NCBI GenBank assembly: GCA_937877515.1
Contig: CALFIX010000038.1
Span: 1-64,000, forward strand
DNA length: 64,000 nt
Direction: 5' to 3'
From: an uncultured Treponema sp.
GTDB taxonomy: Bacteria; Spirochaetota; Spirochaetia; Treponematales; Treponemataceae
The translations under genes and the position numbers were made by a program. Below the pieces are notes generated by a model, which saw nothing but the letters and a program-made list of their open reading frames with translations, searched no databases and had not been told where the DNA came from. Positions 1 to 9,042 of this stretch are shown piece after piece (position 1 is the stretch's first letter; every line of letters starts with the position of its first letter).

Positions 1-226
<226 letters not shown>

Positions 227-292
227 TATTATCATTCCCGTGGTTTTTTATGCCGCGGATTCTTGGACCACTTGTCCCTTATTTTGTGAAAA

Positions 293-406
293 ATGCTGGT
301 GACCATGGCGGGGAGGAAATACCCGTTCCCATCCCGAACACGGAAGTCAAGCTCCCATGCGTCGATGATAGTGCCTTTTGGTGCGAAAGTAGATAGTTGC
401 CAGCTT
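293..406 (+). rRNA. rrf: 5S rRNA
   Basis: This stretch has the conserved 5S core (ccatggcgggg, 'acccgttcccatcccgaaca', cggaagtcaagc, gtgcgaaagtagat). The terminal helix is visible: gctgg at 295-299 pairs with ccagc at 400-404. About 112 nt is close to the usual ~115-120. Ends are good to about 3 bases. It lies downstream of the 23S end and just before an intrinsic terminator, so it closes the rRNA operon. Confidence 0.95.
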
Positions 407-421
407 TATTTTTTATATTAC

Positions 422-451
422 ATCCTCACTTTGAAAGTGGGGATTTTTTTT
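422..451 (+). terminator. Intrinsic terminator of rRNA operon
   Basis: A ten-base stem (422-431 with 435-444, one G-U pair) with a three-base loop is followed directly by a run of eight T. It lies about 20 bp after the 5S gene, as expected for the rRNA operon terminator. Confidence 0.85.
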
Positions 452-465
452 GTTCTGCTTTTGTA

Positions 466-545
466 CCTACGCTGGATTGGAGCCGTGCCGAAGGCAGTGC
501 GGAGTGCAAAGAGCACGTAGCACCGAAGCGGCGCAAAGCCAGGAA
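466..545. repeat. Modular GC-rich intergenic repeat, copy A
   Basis: This GC-rich island in an otherwise AT-rich spacer shares ordered blocks with 44583-44650. ATTGGAG is at 476-482 (44590-44596 in the other copy), ACCGAAGC at 522-529 (44621-44628), followed by an AAAGC block and then a GGAAAC/GGAAC block. The middle differs in length and sequence but can form hairpins in both copies. No protein is evident. It is probably a dispersed non-coding element; only two copies are visible here. Confidence 0.5.
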
Positions 546-598
546 ACTTTGTTGAGCTTCGTCCTAAAAAATATTAAAATGCCAAAAGGAAAAAAATT

Positions 599-1852
599 AT
601 GAATAAAACTACAAGAGTATTTTTGAAGAAAAAAGAAGACATGGAAGTTTCTCAAGGCTTTCCTTGGGTTTATGATAATGAAATTGCAGAAGTAAAATGG
701 TATGAGGAAGATTCTTCTGAATTAAAGTCGACTTCACTTTCTGAATGTTTAGTTCAAGACGGAAGCATTGTTGAGGTTTATGCAAATACAGGTGCTTTTT
801 TAGGAAGCGGTGTTATAAACAAAAATTCAAAAATTACTGTGCGCCTTATTGGTAAAGAGCATAAAGATAAAATTGAAGAAAATCTTGATGCATATTTTGA
901 TAAGCTTGTTAGGGATGCCGTAAACATCAGGGCACTAAATTTTTCTCCTTATGATAGCTGTCGTTTAATTTTTGGAGAGGCAGATTTCCTTCCTGGTCTT
1001 ATAGTTGACCGTTATGTTTCTGACTCGAATGTTTATTTAGTAGTTCAGTTTCTGGCTTTGGCTACAGATATCTTTAGGGTTCAGATTTTAAATTCGCTAA
1101 AGAATGTGTGTAAGCCTTATGGCATTTATGAACGAAGTGATGATAAGGTTCGCGAAAAAGAAGGGCTTCCGCTTCGTTCAGGCTGGATAGGTGCAAAGCG
1201 TGAAAGTAAAATTCAAATTACAGAGAATGAAGTTAAGCTAGAAGTTGATTTTGAGAATGGTCAGAAGACTGGATACTTCTTAGACCAGAAGTGGAATAGG
1301 GAAAGGGTTTCTAAGTTATGTAAGGGAAAGAGAGTTTTAGACACTTTTACTCATACAGGAGCTTTTGGGCTTAATGCTGTTCGTGGCGGTGCAAAAGAAG
1401 TTATTAGCGTAGACATTTCTGAAGACGCCATAGAAATGGTTAATCGTAATATAGCTCTTAATGATGCAGCTTCAAAAATGAAAGCTGTTTGTGCTGATGT
1501 TTTTGATCTTCTAAAAGAATATGAAAAGAATGACGAAAAATTTGATGTTATAATTTTGGACCCTCCTGCATTTACAAAGAGTGCCAAGCTTATTCAAAAA
1601 GCTTACGGCGGCTATAAGGAAATAAATCTCAGGGCAATGAGACTTTTGCATGAAGGCGGCATACTTGTTACCTGCTCCTGTTCATATTACTTTGATGAAA
1701 ATAATTTTTACTCTATGATTATGCATGCGGCAAAGGATAGTCATAAGAGAGTTCAGATTTTAGAAAAGAGGGGAGCTGCTTCTGATCATCCTCTTTTGTC
1801 TGGTTACCCCCAGAGTGAATATTTAAAATGTGCAATCTGCAGAGTTTTGTAG
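599..1852 (+). CDS. rlmI: RlmI-like 23S rRNA (cytosine) SAM-dependent methyltransferase
   Basis: This 417-residue protein fits COG1092 class I methyltransferases. An N-terminal PUA-like RNA-binding segment (about 1-80) is followed by a Rossmann methyltransferase domain. Motif I is seen as VLDTFTHTGAFG from V246, with an acidic VDIS segment after it. The catalytic motif is LDPPAF at 320-325. In E. coli RlmI methylates C1962 of 23S rRNA, and that target is inferred by family only. The ATG has an AAGGA-type ribosome site about 7 nt upstream. miaA starts 12 bp after the stop, suggesting co-transcription. The specific RlmI assignment is less certain than the methyltransferase call, because COG1092 contains several paralogues. 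Confidence 0.8.
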   Translation: MNKTTRVFLKKKEDMEVSQGFPWVYDNEIAEVKWYEEDSSELKSTSLSECLVQDGSIVEVYANTGAFLGSGVINKNSKITVRLIGKEHKDKIEENLDAYFDKLVRDAVNIRALNFSPYDSCRLIFGEADFLPGLIVDRYVSDSNVYLVVQFLALATDIFRVQILNSLKNVCKPYGIYERSDDKVREKEGLPLRSGWIGAKRESKIQITENEVKLEVDFENGQKTGYFLDQKWNRERVSKLCKGKRVLDTFTHTGAFGLNAVRGGAKEVISVDISEDAIEMVNRNIALNDAASKMKAVCADVFDLLKEYEKNDEKFDVIILDPPAFTKSAKLIQKAYGGYKEINLRAMRLLHEGGILVTCSCSYYFDENNFYSMIMHAAKDSHKRVQILEKRGAASDHPLLSGYPQSEYLKCAICRVL

Positions 1853-1864
1853 TGGAATGAAAAT

Positions 1865-2836
1865 ATGAATAATTGTGTAGTTCTTTTAGGTCCGACTGCT
1901 GTAGGAAAAACAAGCCTTGGCGTTATGCTTGCCAGGCATTTTGGCTGGGACATTATCAGTGCCGACAGCAGGCAGGTTTATAAAGGTTTAGATTTAGGCA
2001 GCGGTAAAGATTTATCTGAATACACGGTTAAAGAAAAGCTTTTAGACGGTACAGAACGTATTGTAAAGATACCTTATCACTTAATTGATATAACAACGCT
2101 TGCTGAAGAATATAATGTTTTTAAGTTTCAGTCTGATTTTTATAAACTTTCAAGAGATTTTCTGGAGCAAAAAAAAGTACCCTTTGTTGTTGGCGGTACA
2201 GGCATGTATATTGATTCTGTTGCCCGCGGGTATGATTTTGTTCCTGTAGAAGAAAATAAAGAGCTTAGACTTTCGCTTGAAAAAAAGTCTCTGGAGGAGC
2301 TTGATAATATTCTTCTCTCTTTAAAACCAAATCTTCATAATAAAAGTGATCTCTTAATTAGAGAGAGGGTTGTTCGTGCCATAGAAATAGAAACTTTCAT
2401 GCAGAGTGAAGAATGTAAGGAATATAGAAAAACTTTACCTGAAAGACCCAAGCTTTCCTGTCTTTTATTGGGGACAACCGTTCCCAGAGATATTTTACAT
2501 GGTAATATTAAGATTAGGCTGCGGGAGCGTATGGAACAGGGCATGATAGATGAAGTAAAAAATCTTCATGAAAGCGGTTTTAGCTGGGAACGCTTGGAAA
2601 AACTTGGCCTTGAATACAGATTTGTGAGTGAATATTTAGAAGGAAAAATTTCTTCTAAAGAAGATATGGAAGAGCATCTTTACCATGCAATATGTCAGTT
2701 TGCAAAGAGACAGGAAACGTGGTTCCGCGGCATGCAAAAAAAAGGAGCTGCCATATCATGGCTTCCCTGTGTTACGGATAAGGAAGAACGGTTTAAGGCA
2801 GCTTGTGAAATTATAGAAAAAAATGTTCAGCTTTAA
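1865..2836 (+). CDS. miaA: tRNA dimethylallyltransferase (MiaA)
   Basis: The enzyme transfers dimethylallyl to the N6 of A37 in tRNAs reading UNN codons. The P-loop GPTAVGKTS is at residues 9-17, followed by the family segment DIISADSRQVYKGLDLGSGK. Later come the substrate segment VGGTGMY and the conserved QFAKRQETWFR near the C-terminus. The length of 323 is normal. It lies 12 bp after the rRNA methyltransferase gene, so both RNA-modification genes are probably one transcript. Its stop codon overlaps the stop of the convergent small gene by 4 bp (TTAA). Confidence 0.95.
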   Translation: MNNCVVLLGPTAVGKTSLGVMLARHFGWDIISADSRQVYKGLDLGSGKDLSEYTVKEKLLDGTERIVKIPYHLIDITTLAEEYNVFKFQSDFYKLSRDFLEQKKVPFVVGGTGMYIDSVARGYDFVPVEENKELRLSLEKKSLEELDNILLSLKPNLHNKSDLLIRERVVRAIEIETFMQSEECKEYRKTLPERPKLSCLLLGTTVPRDILHGNIKIRLRERMEQGMIDEVKNLHESGFSWERLEKLGLEYRFVSEYLEGKISSKEDMEEHLYHAICQFAKRQETWFRGMQKKGAAISWLPCVTDKEERFKAACEIIEKNVQL

Positions 2837-3054
2837 GCGTTTACAGCAGCTTTTTCTTCACCGGTTTCAATTTTTGTAAGATAGCCTGTACGTACGCAAG
2901 TTTCAAAAAGTGCCTGAGAAATAAAGTCTGTGGTAACTTCATTGAATCCGTCTTTGTCGCGAACAATGCGCACTACATAACCGTCTTCTGTTTCGCGAAT
3001 GATTGTCATATAATCGCTTCTATTTGCGATGCTTTTTAATGTGTAACTTCCCAT
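2833..3054 (-). CDS. Small conserved-looking protein of unknown function
   Basis: This 73-residue soluble protein begins MGSYTLKSIANRSDYMTIIR and is preceded by a strong ribosome site (AGGAG, spacing 7). It has alternating charged and hydrophobic residues, resembling a small alpha/beta fold, with no signal peptide or membrane segment. I do not recognise the family. The good ribosome site, the codon use like its neighbours and the precise 4-bp stop overlap with miaA argue that it is real. Confidence 0.65.
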   Translation of the reverse strand: MGSYTLKSIANRSDYMTIIRETEDGYVVRIVRDKDGFNEVTTDFISQALFETCVRTGYLTKIETGEEKAAVNA

Positions 3055-3146
3055 AATACATCTCCTTGCTGGCGAAAATTTGCATAAATATTAAAGTTTG
3101 AACAAACAATTCACTTATTTTATTTTCGGTTTTTTATAAAAACACA

Positions 3147-3176
3147 TTAGCTTTTTTATATGATATGGGGTAAACT
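3147..3176 (+). promoter_or_regulatory. Candidate tatD promoter (leaderless)
   Basis: TTAGCT (3147-3152), an 18 bp spacer and TAAACT (3171-3176) end 6 nt before the tatD ATG at 3183, so transcription would start at or within a base or two of the start codon. No ribosome site is seen. The -35 match is modest. Confidence 0.5.
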
Positions 3177-3182
3177 CTTTCT

Positions 3183-3941
3183 ATGACTTTCTGCGATTCT
3201 CATATTCACTTGGCTTGCTGTAAAAATCTTCCGTGCTTTCCTGAAAATACGTTTTATAGGGCTGTCAGCTGTTCTCATGAAAAGATAGAATTTTATAAAA
3301 GTGAAGAGTTTTTTAAAAACTTTTCAGAGCCTTCGGATGTTCTTTTAGCTTATGGTCTTCATCCTCAAGTCTTTTTTTCTAAAGAAGAGCTTTCTGGTTC
3401 CATTTTGTTTTTAGAGGAATTGTTAAGTAAAAAGAGAATTTCTGTTATAGGTGAGACGGGTTTTGATTTTTTTACAAAAGAATTTAGGGAAAATATAAAA
3501 ATGCAGAGAAAAGCCTTTGAAGCCTGTCTTTCTCTTGGTATTAAATATAATGTTCCCCTTGTTATACATGACAGAAAGGCTTTAGATATTCTTTTTGAAT
3601 ATAAAGCTTTGCTAAAAAAAGTTACTAAGGTTGTTTTTCATTCCTTTGCGTTCAGTTCAAGAGAAGCCAAAAGTTTACTTTCAAATGGTATTAATGCTTA
3701 TTTTTCGTTCGGGAAGCAGATTTTAAATGGAAATAAAAAAAGTATTGAATGTGTAAAGCTTTTACCGTTTGAGCGTGTTCTTTTAGAAACAGATGCTCCA
3801 TACCAGACTTTAAAGGGCGAAGAATATACTCCTCCGGAAGATATTATAAAAGTTTATAGGGCCTGCAGTGAATTAAAAAATATTTCTATTGAGGAAGTTT
3901 CTTTTCAGATGGAGAAAAATTTTTTAGACGCTTTCCTTTAG
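3183..3941 (+). CDS. tatD: TatD family metal-dependent DNase/hydrolase
   Basis: This 252-residue TIM-barrel hydrolase of the TatD family has the metal-binding signatures in order: DSHIHL at the N-terminus, GETGFDF (metal Glu), VIHDRKA, VFHSFAFS and LLETDAPYQ (metal Asp). Family members act as 3'-5' exonucleases or deoxyribonucleases on DNA, and some may be aminoacyl-tRNA deacylases, so the cellular role is inferred. The ATG sits directly after a -10-like box, with no Shine-Dalgarno. Length is normal for the family. Confidence 0.85.
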   Translation: MTFCDSHIHLACCKNLPCFPENTFYRAVSCSHEKIEFYKSEEFFKNFSEPSDVLLAYGLHPQVFFSKEELSGSILFLEELLSKKRISVIGETGFDFFTKEFRENIKMQRKAFEACLSLGIKYNVPLVIHDRKALDILFEYKALLKKVTKVVFHSFAFSSREAKSLLSNGINAYFSFGKQILNGNKKSIECVKLLPFERVLLETDAPYQTLKGEEYTPPEDIIKVYRACSELKNISIEEVSFQMEKNFLDAFL

Positions 3942-4002
3942 ATTTTATAGTATTTTTTTTTAATTAATGGTAGACTCTTAAAAAAGATAAAGGATTTTAT
4001 AT

Positions 4003-5805
4003 ATGAAAAACCTAAAAATATTTGTATACGTTAATCTTGCCTTAGCATGTTTGTTTTCTTTAACATGCTTTTCTTTTAATTTAGATATTTCTTTAATTGC
4101 GTTGCCTCTCTCTGCTGCATTTACAGTATTGATTTTTTTGTTTGTTTATAAGAAGTTCCTGAAAGCAAATAGCATAAAGCATCTGAATGCCGTAAGAAGA
4201 TTTTTTCAGTATGAACCGTTTGTATATATTTCTGCCTTTGTGCTGCAGCGTTCCGGTAAAAATGGAATGAGTTATGCTTTAGACCTTGTAGCTGCGGTTT
4301 TGTGGGTTTCAGTTACCATTACTTCTTTTGTTATTCTCTATAAGCTTTCTGAAAAAAGAGTTTACGCTTTAAGTTCTGCATGGGAAAAAGAACATAAGGC
4401 AAATCCTCCTGTAGTTTATCATGGCATTAAGCGTGTCGGCATAGAAATTTTAGAATGGCTTGATGCACTTATTCAGGCAATTTTTACAATTACGCTTTTA
4501 AATATTTTTCTATTTCAGCTTTATGAAATTCCAAGTGAAAGCATGGTTCCAACTTTTTTAATAAAAGACAGGGTTGTCGTTTTTAAGACCTTGGCCGGTC
4601 CAAAATTTCCTTTGAGCGAGGTGGGGCTTCCTTATGCTCAAAAATATGACAGGGGAGACATTGTAGTCTTTAGGAATCCACACTATAAAGATGACAGAAA
4701 AAGTGAAGTAAAAAGTTTTTTAAGTCAGTTTGTGTATATGTGTACGCTTACTTTAGTAAATATAAACAAGGATGATAATGGCGAACTTAAGGCAGATCCT
4801 TTAGTTAAAAGAGTAACGGGGCTTCCAGGAGAGCAGCTTATGATGATGGACGGCACCCTGTATTCTCGTACAAAAGACAGTGCAGAATTTAAGGCTGTTG
4901 AAAAAGATTCTTCATGGGCTGCATGGAACTTAAACACGCTTCCAGCCTCAACAAGGGCTAAAATACAAACCATACCGCTCTCTTCTGCTCAGGCAGAAAA
5001 CACTCTTGAAATTGAGGAAGAAAGACGCAGTTTAGATTTACAGGCTGCTGCAATTGAGTGCGCTTCTTTAGCCAAGGAATTTAGTCGCTATGCAAAAAAT
5101 GGTTCTTCAAATATAAAAGATTTAACTGCATTTATGTCAGATTCAGACAGAGAAGTTTATTCTCTTTTTAGTAATTTAGAAAAGAATACTGCGGCTTTGT
5201 TGAATGCTTCCAATGGTTCTGAGTGGGTGGAGCATTTTTTAACTGACTGGTATAAGAATCTGGGAGGTATTTCTAATCTTTCTTCTTATGCTGAAGACGG
5301 AAGTTTAACAGGGCAAAATCTTTATGGGGGAGATTTGTATACGGATTCCCTTTTCAGATTGAATGTGATGGTAAAGCTTTCTTACGGTCGGATTCTTGTT
5401 CAGAATGCGAAGCTTCTTTACGGAGGGGCTGATGCAGTGACTGTTTCTAAAGATAGTGTTAGGGCGGAAAACTATGAAAAAGCTCAAAAGCTGGTAGATT
5501 ATCTTTGGCACATGGACTTAAGAAACATGCCGATTTTCCCGGCAAATGCAGGCGACGGAAGTGCCTCTTATATTCCGGAAAACTCATATTTTATGATGGG
5601 AGATAACCGCTATAATTCTCTTGACATGAGACATAGCTATGACCACTGGCTTACTTCTTTAGATGAAAATGATGCTTATTCTGTTGAATATTATTCAGAT
5701 CTGGCTCCTCAGTACGTTAGCAGAAATAAAATTCTAGGAAAAGCAAATTTTAGATTCTGGCCTTTAACTCGTATTGGAAAGCCTGGAGTAGGGGTAAGAA
5801 AGTAG
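4003..5805 (+). CDS. lepB: Signal peptidase I with a large insertion
   Basis: This membrane serine protease removes signal peptides from exported proteins. There are two hydrophobic pairs at the N-terminus (about 5-50 and 92-114) and a membrane helix at 152-173 just before the catalytic motif IPSESMVP, with nucleophile Ser180. The box VKRVTGLPGE gives general base Lys269, and MMGDNRYNSLDMRH (around 540) is domain E. At 600 residues it is about twice the usual length. Between the Lys box and domain E there are ~220 extra residues (about 295-515), rich in charged and Ser residues. The ATG has an AAAGGA ribosome site. All catalytic boxes are intact, in contrast to the second LepB-like protein at 60461. 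Confidence 0.9.
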   Translation: MKNLKIFVYVNLALACLFSLTCFSFNLDISLIALPLSAAFTVLIFLFVYKKFLKANSIKHLNAVRRFFQYEPFVYISAFVLQRSGKNGMSYALDLVAAVLWVSVTITSFVILYKLSEKRVYALSSAWEKEHKANPPVVYHGIKRVGIEILEWLDALIQAIFTITLLNIFLFQLYEIPSESMVPTFLIKDRVVVFKTLAGPKFPLSEVGLPYAQKYDRGDIVVFRNPHYKDDRKSEVKSFLSQFVYMCTLTLVNINKDDNGELKADPLVKRVTGLPGEQLMMMDGTLYSRTKDSAEFKAVEKDSSWAAWNLNTLPASTRAKIQTIPLSSAQAENTLEIEEERRSLDLQAAAIECASLAKEFSRYAKNGSSNIKDLTAFMSDSDREVYSLFSNLEKNTAALLNASNGSEWVEHFLTDWYKNLGGISNLSSYAEDGSLTGQNLYGGDLYTDSLFRLNVMVKLSYGRILVQNAKLLYGGADAVTVSKDSVRAENYEKAQKLVDYLWHMDLRNMPIFPANAGDGSASYIPENSYFMMGDNRYNSLDMRHSYDHWLTSLDENDAYSVEYYSDLAPQYVSRNKILGKANFRFWPLTRIGKPGVGVRK

Positions 5806-5837
5806 GATTTAAAGAAAAATCTTAAGATAAAAAAAAT

Positions 5838-5878
5838 GCCGGGGCGTTTAGCTTTTAACTAAAGTTCCCGGCTTTTTT
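5838..5878. terminator. Bidirectional intrinsic terminator between lepB and secA
   Basis: GCCGGG (5838-5843) pairs with CCCGGC (5867-5872), and TTTAG (5847-5851) pairs with CTAAA (5859-5863). A six-T run follows on the plus strand, and an A run at 5830-5836 gives the matching T run on the minus strand. It can end lepB transcripts from the left and secA transcripts from the right. Confidence 0.8.
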
Positions 5879-5945
5879 ATGCATTCTTGCTATGCATTTT
5901 TTTTCCATGCAAGGTAACCGCTCCCACTTGGTCGCGGTATTTACG

Positions 5946-5988
5946 ACAATGTCATGAAAAAAACTAAACATTTTTTCCATGACATTGT
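5946..5988. repeat. 11-bp perfect inverted repeat across the secA stop codon
   Basis: ACAATGTCATG (5946-5956) is mirrored by CATGACATTGT (5978-5988), and the secA stop codon lies in the loop. No T run follows, so it is not a standard terminator. It may protect the 3' end of secA mRNA. Confidence 0.6.
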
Positions 5989-8783
5989 TTATATTTCTTT
6001 CCGCTTCCACATGGGCAGGGGTCGTTTCTGCCTACTTTTGGCATTGTGCGCTGAACTGTTACACTCTGTCCCTGGCGGCCGCTCTTCATTGCTGAGTTTT
6101 GCGCTCCCATCTGTGCCTGACGAGCGTTGAATGCACTTTGGGCTACCTGTTGCTGCTGCATGGCGCTTTGTCCTGCCGCCTGTCCCATAGTCTGTGCTTC
6201 AGCATGGTTTGTCTGCATGTTCATCTGGCGAGGGGCGGGTCTCTGTGGTGCTCCGTTAATCTGAATTTTTACCTTAAACACGCGGCTTTCAACACCATCT
6301 CTAATAGAGTCAAGCATTGAATCAAACTGATTAAAGCCGTCAATCTTGTATTCCGTTAAAGGATTTTTACTTCCGTAACTACGCAAGTGAACCGCTTCGC
6401 GAAGACCGTCAAGGAATTCAAGCTGGTCAAGCCATTTTTTATCTATCATCTGAATGTACTGATAGCGGATAAACATATTAAACTGCTGCTTACCAACGAG
6501 CATTTCTTTTTGAGTTATGTCATTCTGTAAAACAGCGGTAAGTCCTTCGCGTGTAAGCTGGTCAGAAGAAAGAGTCTGCCCGAAAGTCTGCTTAATGTTA
6601 TCAATAAGGGCACTCTGAACGTTCCCCCCCTTAGTGTGTTTATTTTCGTACTCGTATTCGTCAAATAGGTTTTCTACGGTAACCTTAGCGTTTTCCATTA
6701 CGCGGCCACTTAAGTTTTCGTCACTTAAGATTTCATCTCTCTGGTCATAGATAAACTTACGCTGCTGGTTTAAGACATCGTCGTAGTCAAGGAGGTTTTT
6801 ACGAATCTCAAAGTTTCTCTCTTCTACTTTTTTCTGAGCTCGTTCTATGCTCTTTGTAAGCATTGAGTGATTTATAGGCTCTCCGTCAGTCATGCCGACG
6901 CTTGCCATAATGCGCTTCATTCTTTCTCCGCCAAAGAGACGCATTAAATCGTCGTCCATACTGATGTAGAACTTACTGCGTCCAGGGTCTCCCTGACGTC
7001 CTGAACGACCGCGCAGCTGGTTATCAATACGTCGGCTTTCGTGACGTTCTGAACCTATAACGTAAAGACCGCCTAAAGACTTAACTTCTTCGTAGTCCTT
7101 TTTCCACTGTTCCTTTTCTATGGCTAGAGCGGCTTCGTACTGTTCCTGAGTTGCATTTGTTCCGGCTCTTTTTCTTGCCCTCATTTCCGGGCTTCCACCA
7201 AGCTTAATATCTGTACCACGACCTGCCATGTTTGTAGCAACAGTAACGGCTCCCTTAGCACCCGCTTCTGCAATAATCATTGCTTCGCGAGCGTGGTTCT
7301 TTGCGTTTAAAACTTCGTGCTTAATGCCTTTTCGAGTAAGTAGGGCAGAAAGGTGTTCTGATTTTTCTACGCTTACTGTGCCTACCAGAACAGGCTGACC
7401 TTTAGCGTGGGCTTCAGCGATTTCCTTTGCAATAGCATTCCACTTGTCGCTTTCGTTAAGGTAAACTTCATCGTCTTCGTCCTTACGAGCTACAGGTTTG
7501 TTTGTTGGAATTGCAACTACATCAAGTTTGTAAATTTTAGAAAATTCTACCGCTTCCGTTTGTGCAGTACCGGTCATACCAGAAAGTTTTTCATACATAC
7601 GGAAGTAGTTTTGGAATGTAATAGTTGCAAGAGTTCTGTTTCTTTGAGCAATACGAAGATGCTCTTTTGCTTCAATTGCCTGATGCAGTCCGTCTCCATA
7701 GCGACGACCTTCCAAGATACGTCCTGTAAATTCGTCTACAATTTGAACCTGTGCATCTTTTACAACGTAGTCAACATCTATGTGGTAAAGAACGTGTGCG
7801 CGGAGAGCCTGCGTAAAGTAGTGTACGTATTCAAAGTTCTGTTCGTCAAATACTGTTGAATCAGCTGTAATAAGATTGTGCTTGTGAAGAATGTCGTTAA
7901 TCTTATTCATACCCTTGTCTGTAAAGGATATGCGCTTTGACTTTTCGTCTACTTTGTAGTCCCCCTCTAAAGCTTCTCTTTCTTCTGGAGTCATTTCTAC
8001 TTCATCAGGATAGTCGCCTGTCTTAGGGTCTTTTTCTACTTCTGTAAACTGTCCTACGTATTTATCAACTTCGTAATACTTATAAGTGTCGTCTTCACCT
8101 TGTCCAGATATAATCAGAGGAGTACGAGCTTCATCAATTAAAATAGAGTCAATTTCGTCAACGATACAGAAGTTAAATCCTCTCTGAACCTTGCGGCTCT
8201 TGTCAATCTGCATGTTGTCGCGAAGGTAGTCAAAACCAAACTCGTTATTTGTTCCGTAAGTTAAGTCGCATGCGTAAGCGGCACGGCGTGCTTCGTTATC
8301 CATGTTGCTTAAAATGCATCCGACAGACTGACCTAAGAAGCTGTATACGCGTCCCATCCACTGACTGTCGCGTTCTGCAAGGTAGTCGTTTACCGTGATT
8401 ATGTGAACACCCTTTCCGCTTAAAGAGTTTAAGTAGGCTGCGGCAACGCACATAAGTGTCTTACCTTCACCGGTTTTCATTTCTGTAATTCGGCCGGAGT
8501 GTAGAACTAGTGACCCCATAAGCTGGCAGGGATATGCCCTTTCTCCTAAGACTCGGTAGGCGGCTTCGCGGGCAAGAGCGAATGCTTCGGGAAGTATGTC
8601 ATCTAAGGTTTCGCCGTTAGCGAGACGTTCCTTAAAACGCTTTGTCTGTTCTGGAAATTCTTCATCTTTAAAGGAATGAGCCCATTCCTCTTTTGCTTCT
8701 ACTTTTGCAAGAATAGGCTTTAAGGCCTTTACATCGCGGTCATTCTGAGATCCAAAGAAAAAGGTAAGTACTTTATCAAACAT
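5964..8783 (-). CDS. secA: Preprotein translocase ATPase SecA
   Basis: This motor ATPase pushes preproteins through SecYEG. From the ATG at 8783 it has 939 residues beginning [12 protein letters not shown]. Walker A is GEGKT at 105-109, and the DEAD-like box [15 protein letters not shown] and helicase motif [12 protein letters not shown] are present. A Gln/Ala-rich linker near 870-910 leads to the C-terminal zinc site [14 protein letters not shown], which binds SecB or ribosomes. An in-frame start at 8882 would add 33 residues with no family match. I chose 8783 because the protein then starts like other SecA proteins and a promoter fits just before it. The gene is a single unit, convergent with lepB. 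Confidence 0.95.
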   Translation of the reverse strand: MFDKVLTFFFGSQNDRDVKALKPILAKVEAKEEWAHSFKDEEFPEQTKRFKERLANGETLDDILPEAFALAREAAYRVLGERAYPCQLMGSLVLHSGRITEMKTGEGKTLMCVAAAYLNSLSGKGVHIITVNDYLAERDSQWMGRVYSFLGQSVGCILSNMDNEARRAAYACDLTYGTNNEFGFDYLRDNMQIDKSRKVQRGFNFCIVDEIDSILIDEARTPLIISGQGEDDTYKYYEVDKYVGQFTEVEKDPKTGDYPDEVEMTPEEREALEGDYKVDEKSKRISFTDKGMNKINDILHKHNLITADSTVFDEQNFEYVHYFTQALRAHVLYHIDVDYVVKDAQVQIVDEFTGRILEGRRYGDGLHQAIEAKEHLRIAQRNRTLATITFQNYFRMYEKLSGMTGTAQTEAVEFSKIYKLDVVAIPTNKPVARKDEDDEVYLNESDKWNAIAKEIAEAHAKGQPVLVGTVSVEKSEHLSALLTRKGIKHEVLNAKNHAREAMIIAEAGAKGAVTVATNMAGRGTDIKLGGSPEMRARKRAGTNATQEQYEAALAIEKEQWKKDYEEVKSLGGLYVIGSERHESRRIDNQLRGRSGRQGDPGRSKFYISMDDDLMRLFGGERMKRIMASVGMTDGEPINHSMLTKSIERAQKKVEERNFEIRKNLLDYDDVLNQQRKFIYDQRDEILSDENLSGRVMENAKVTVENLFDEYEYENKHTKGGNVQSALIDNIKQTFGQTLSSDQLTREGLTAVLQNDITQKEMLVGKQQFNMFIRYQYIQMIDKKWLDQLEFLDGLREAVHLRSYGSKNPLTEYKIDGFNQFDSMLDSIRDGVESRVFKVKIQINGAPQRPAPRQMNMQTNHAEAQTMGQAAGQSAMQQQQVAQSAFNARQAQMGAQNSAMKSGRQGQSVTVQRTMPKVGRNDPCPCGSGKKYKQCHGKNV

Positions 8784-8792
8784 AATGCAGAT

Positions 8793-8821
8793 AATATACT
8801 TATTTTTAGTGCTATTTGCAA
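8793..8821 (-). promoter_or_regulatory. secA promoter (near-leaderless)
   Basis: On the minus strand TTGCAA (8816-8821), a 17 bp spacer and TATATT (8793-8798) are followed 9 nt later by the secA ATG at 8783. Predicted 5' UTR is about 2 nt, and no Shine-Dalgarno is present. Confidence 0.6.
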
Positions 8822-8916
8822 GTAAAAAAGCTTTTTTACCTCTTGCCGCATTGAGATTAGTCTCCCAAAACGAAAGTTGCATGAGTTTCTTTTTTTGTTT
8901 ATAACAAATTTTTTAA

Positions 8917-8951
8917 TTGCAAAATATAGTTTTCTCTGATATCCTTATAAT
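8917..8951 (+). promoter_or_regulatory. Candidate ptsI promoter region
   Basis: A consensus TATAAT is at 8946-8951, with only a weak -35 at 17 bp; a TTGCAA lies too far upstream (23 bp spacing). A leader of ~85 nt with an AAGGAG ribosome site (about 9027-9032) precedes ptsI. I see no RAT-like site in this leader. Confidence 0.4.
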
Positions 8952-9042
8952 TAACCAAAGCATATTGCCGGACTGTGACCTTGTTTAAATACTTGGGCAG
9001 AACTAGCGTGGAATTTAGTTTCTTTTAAGGAGCACAGACGGT

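Noticed and set aside
293..520. 75-residue open frame over the 5S rRNA
   Set aside because: It covers the 5S gene and terminator and has no ribosome site.
7407..7859. 150-residue frame antisense to secA
   Set aside because: It lies fully inside secA in a shadow frame and has no protein-like composition.
8784..8882. 33-residue N-terminal extension of SecA
   Set aside because: It does not match SecA N-termini, and a promoter lies inside it; the ATG at 8783 fits better.
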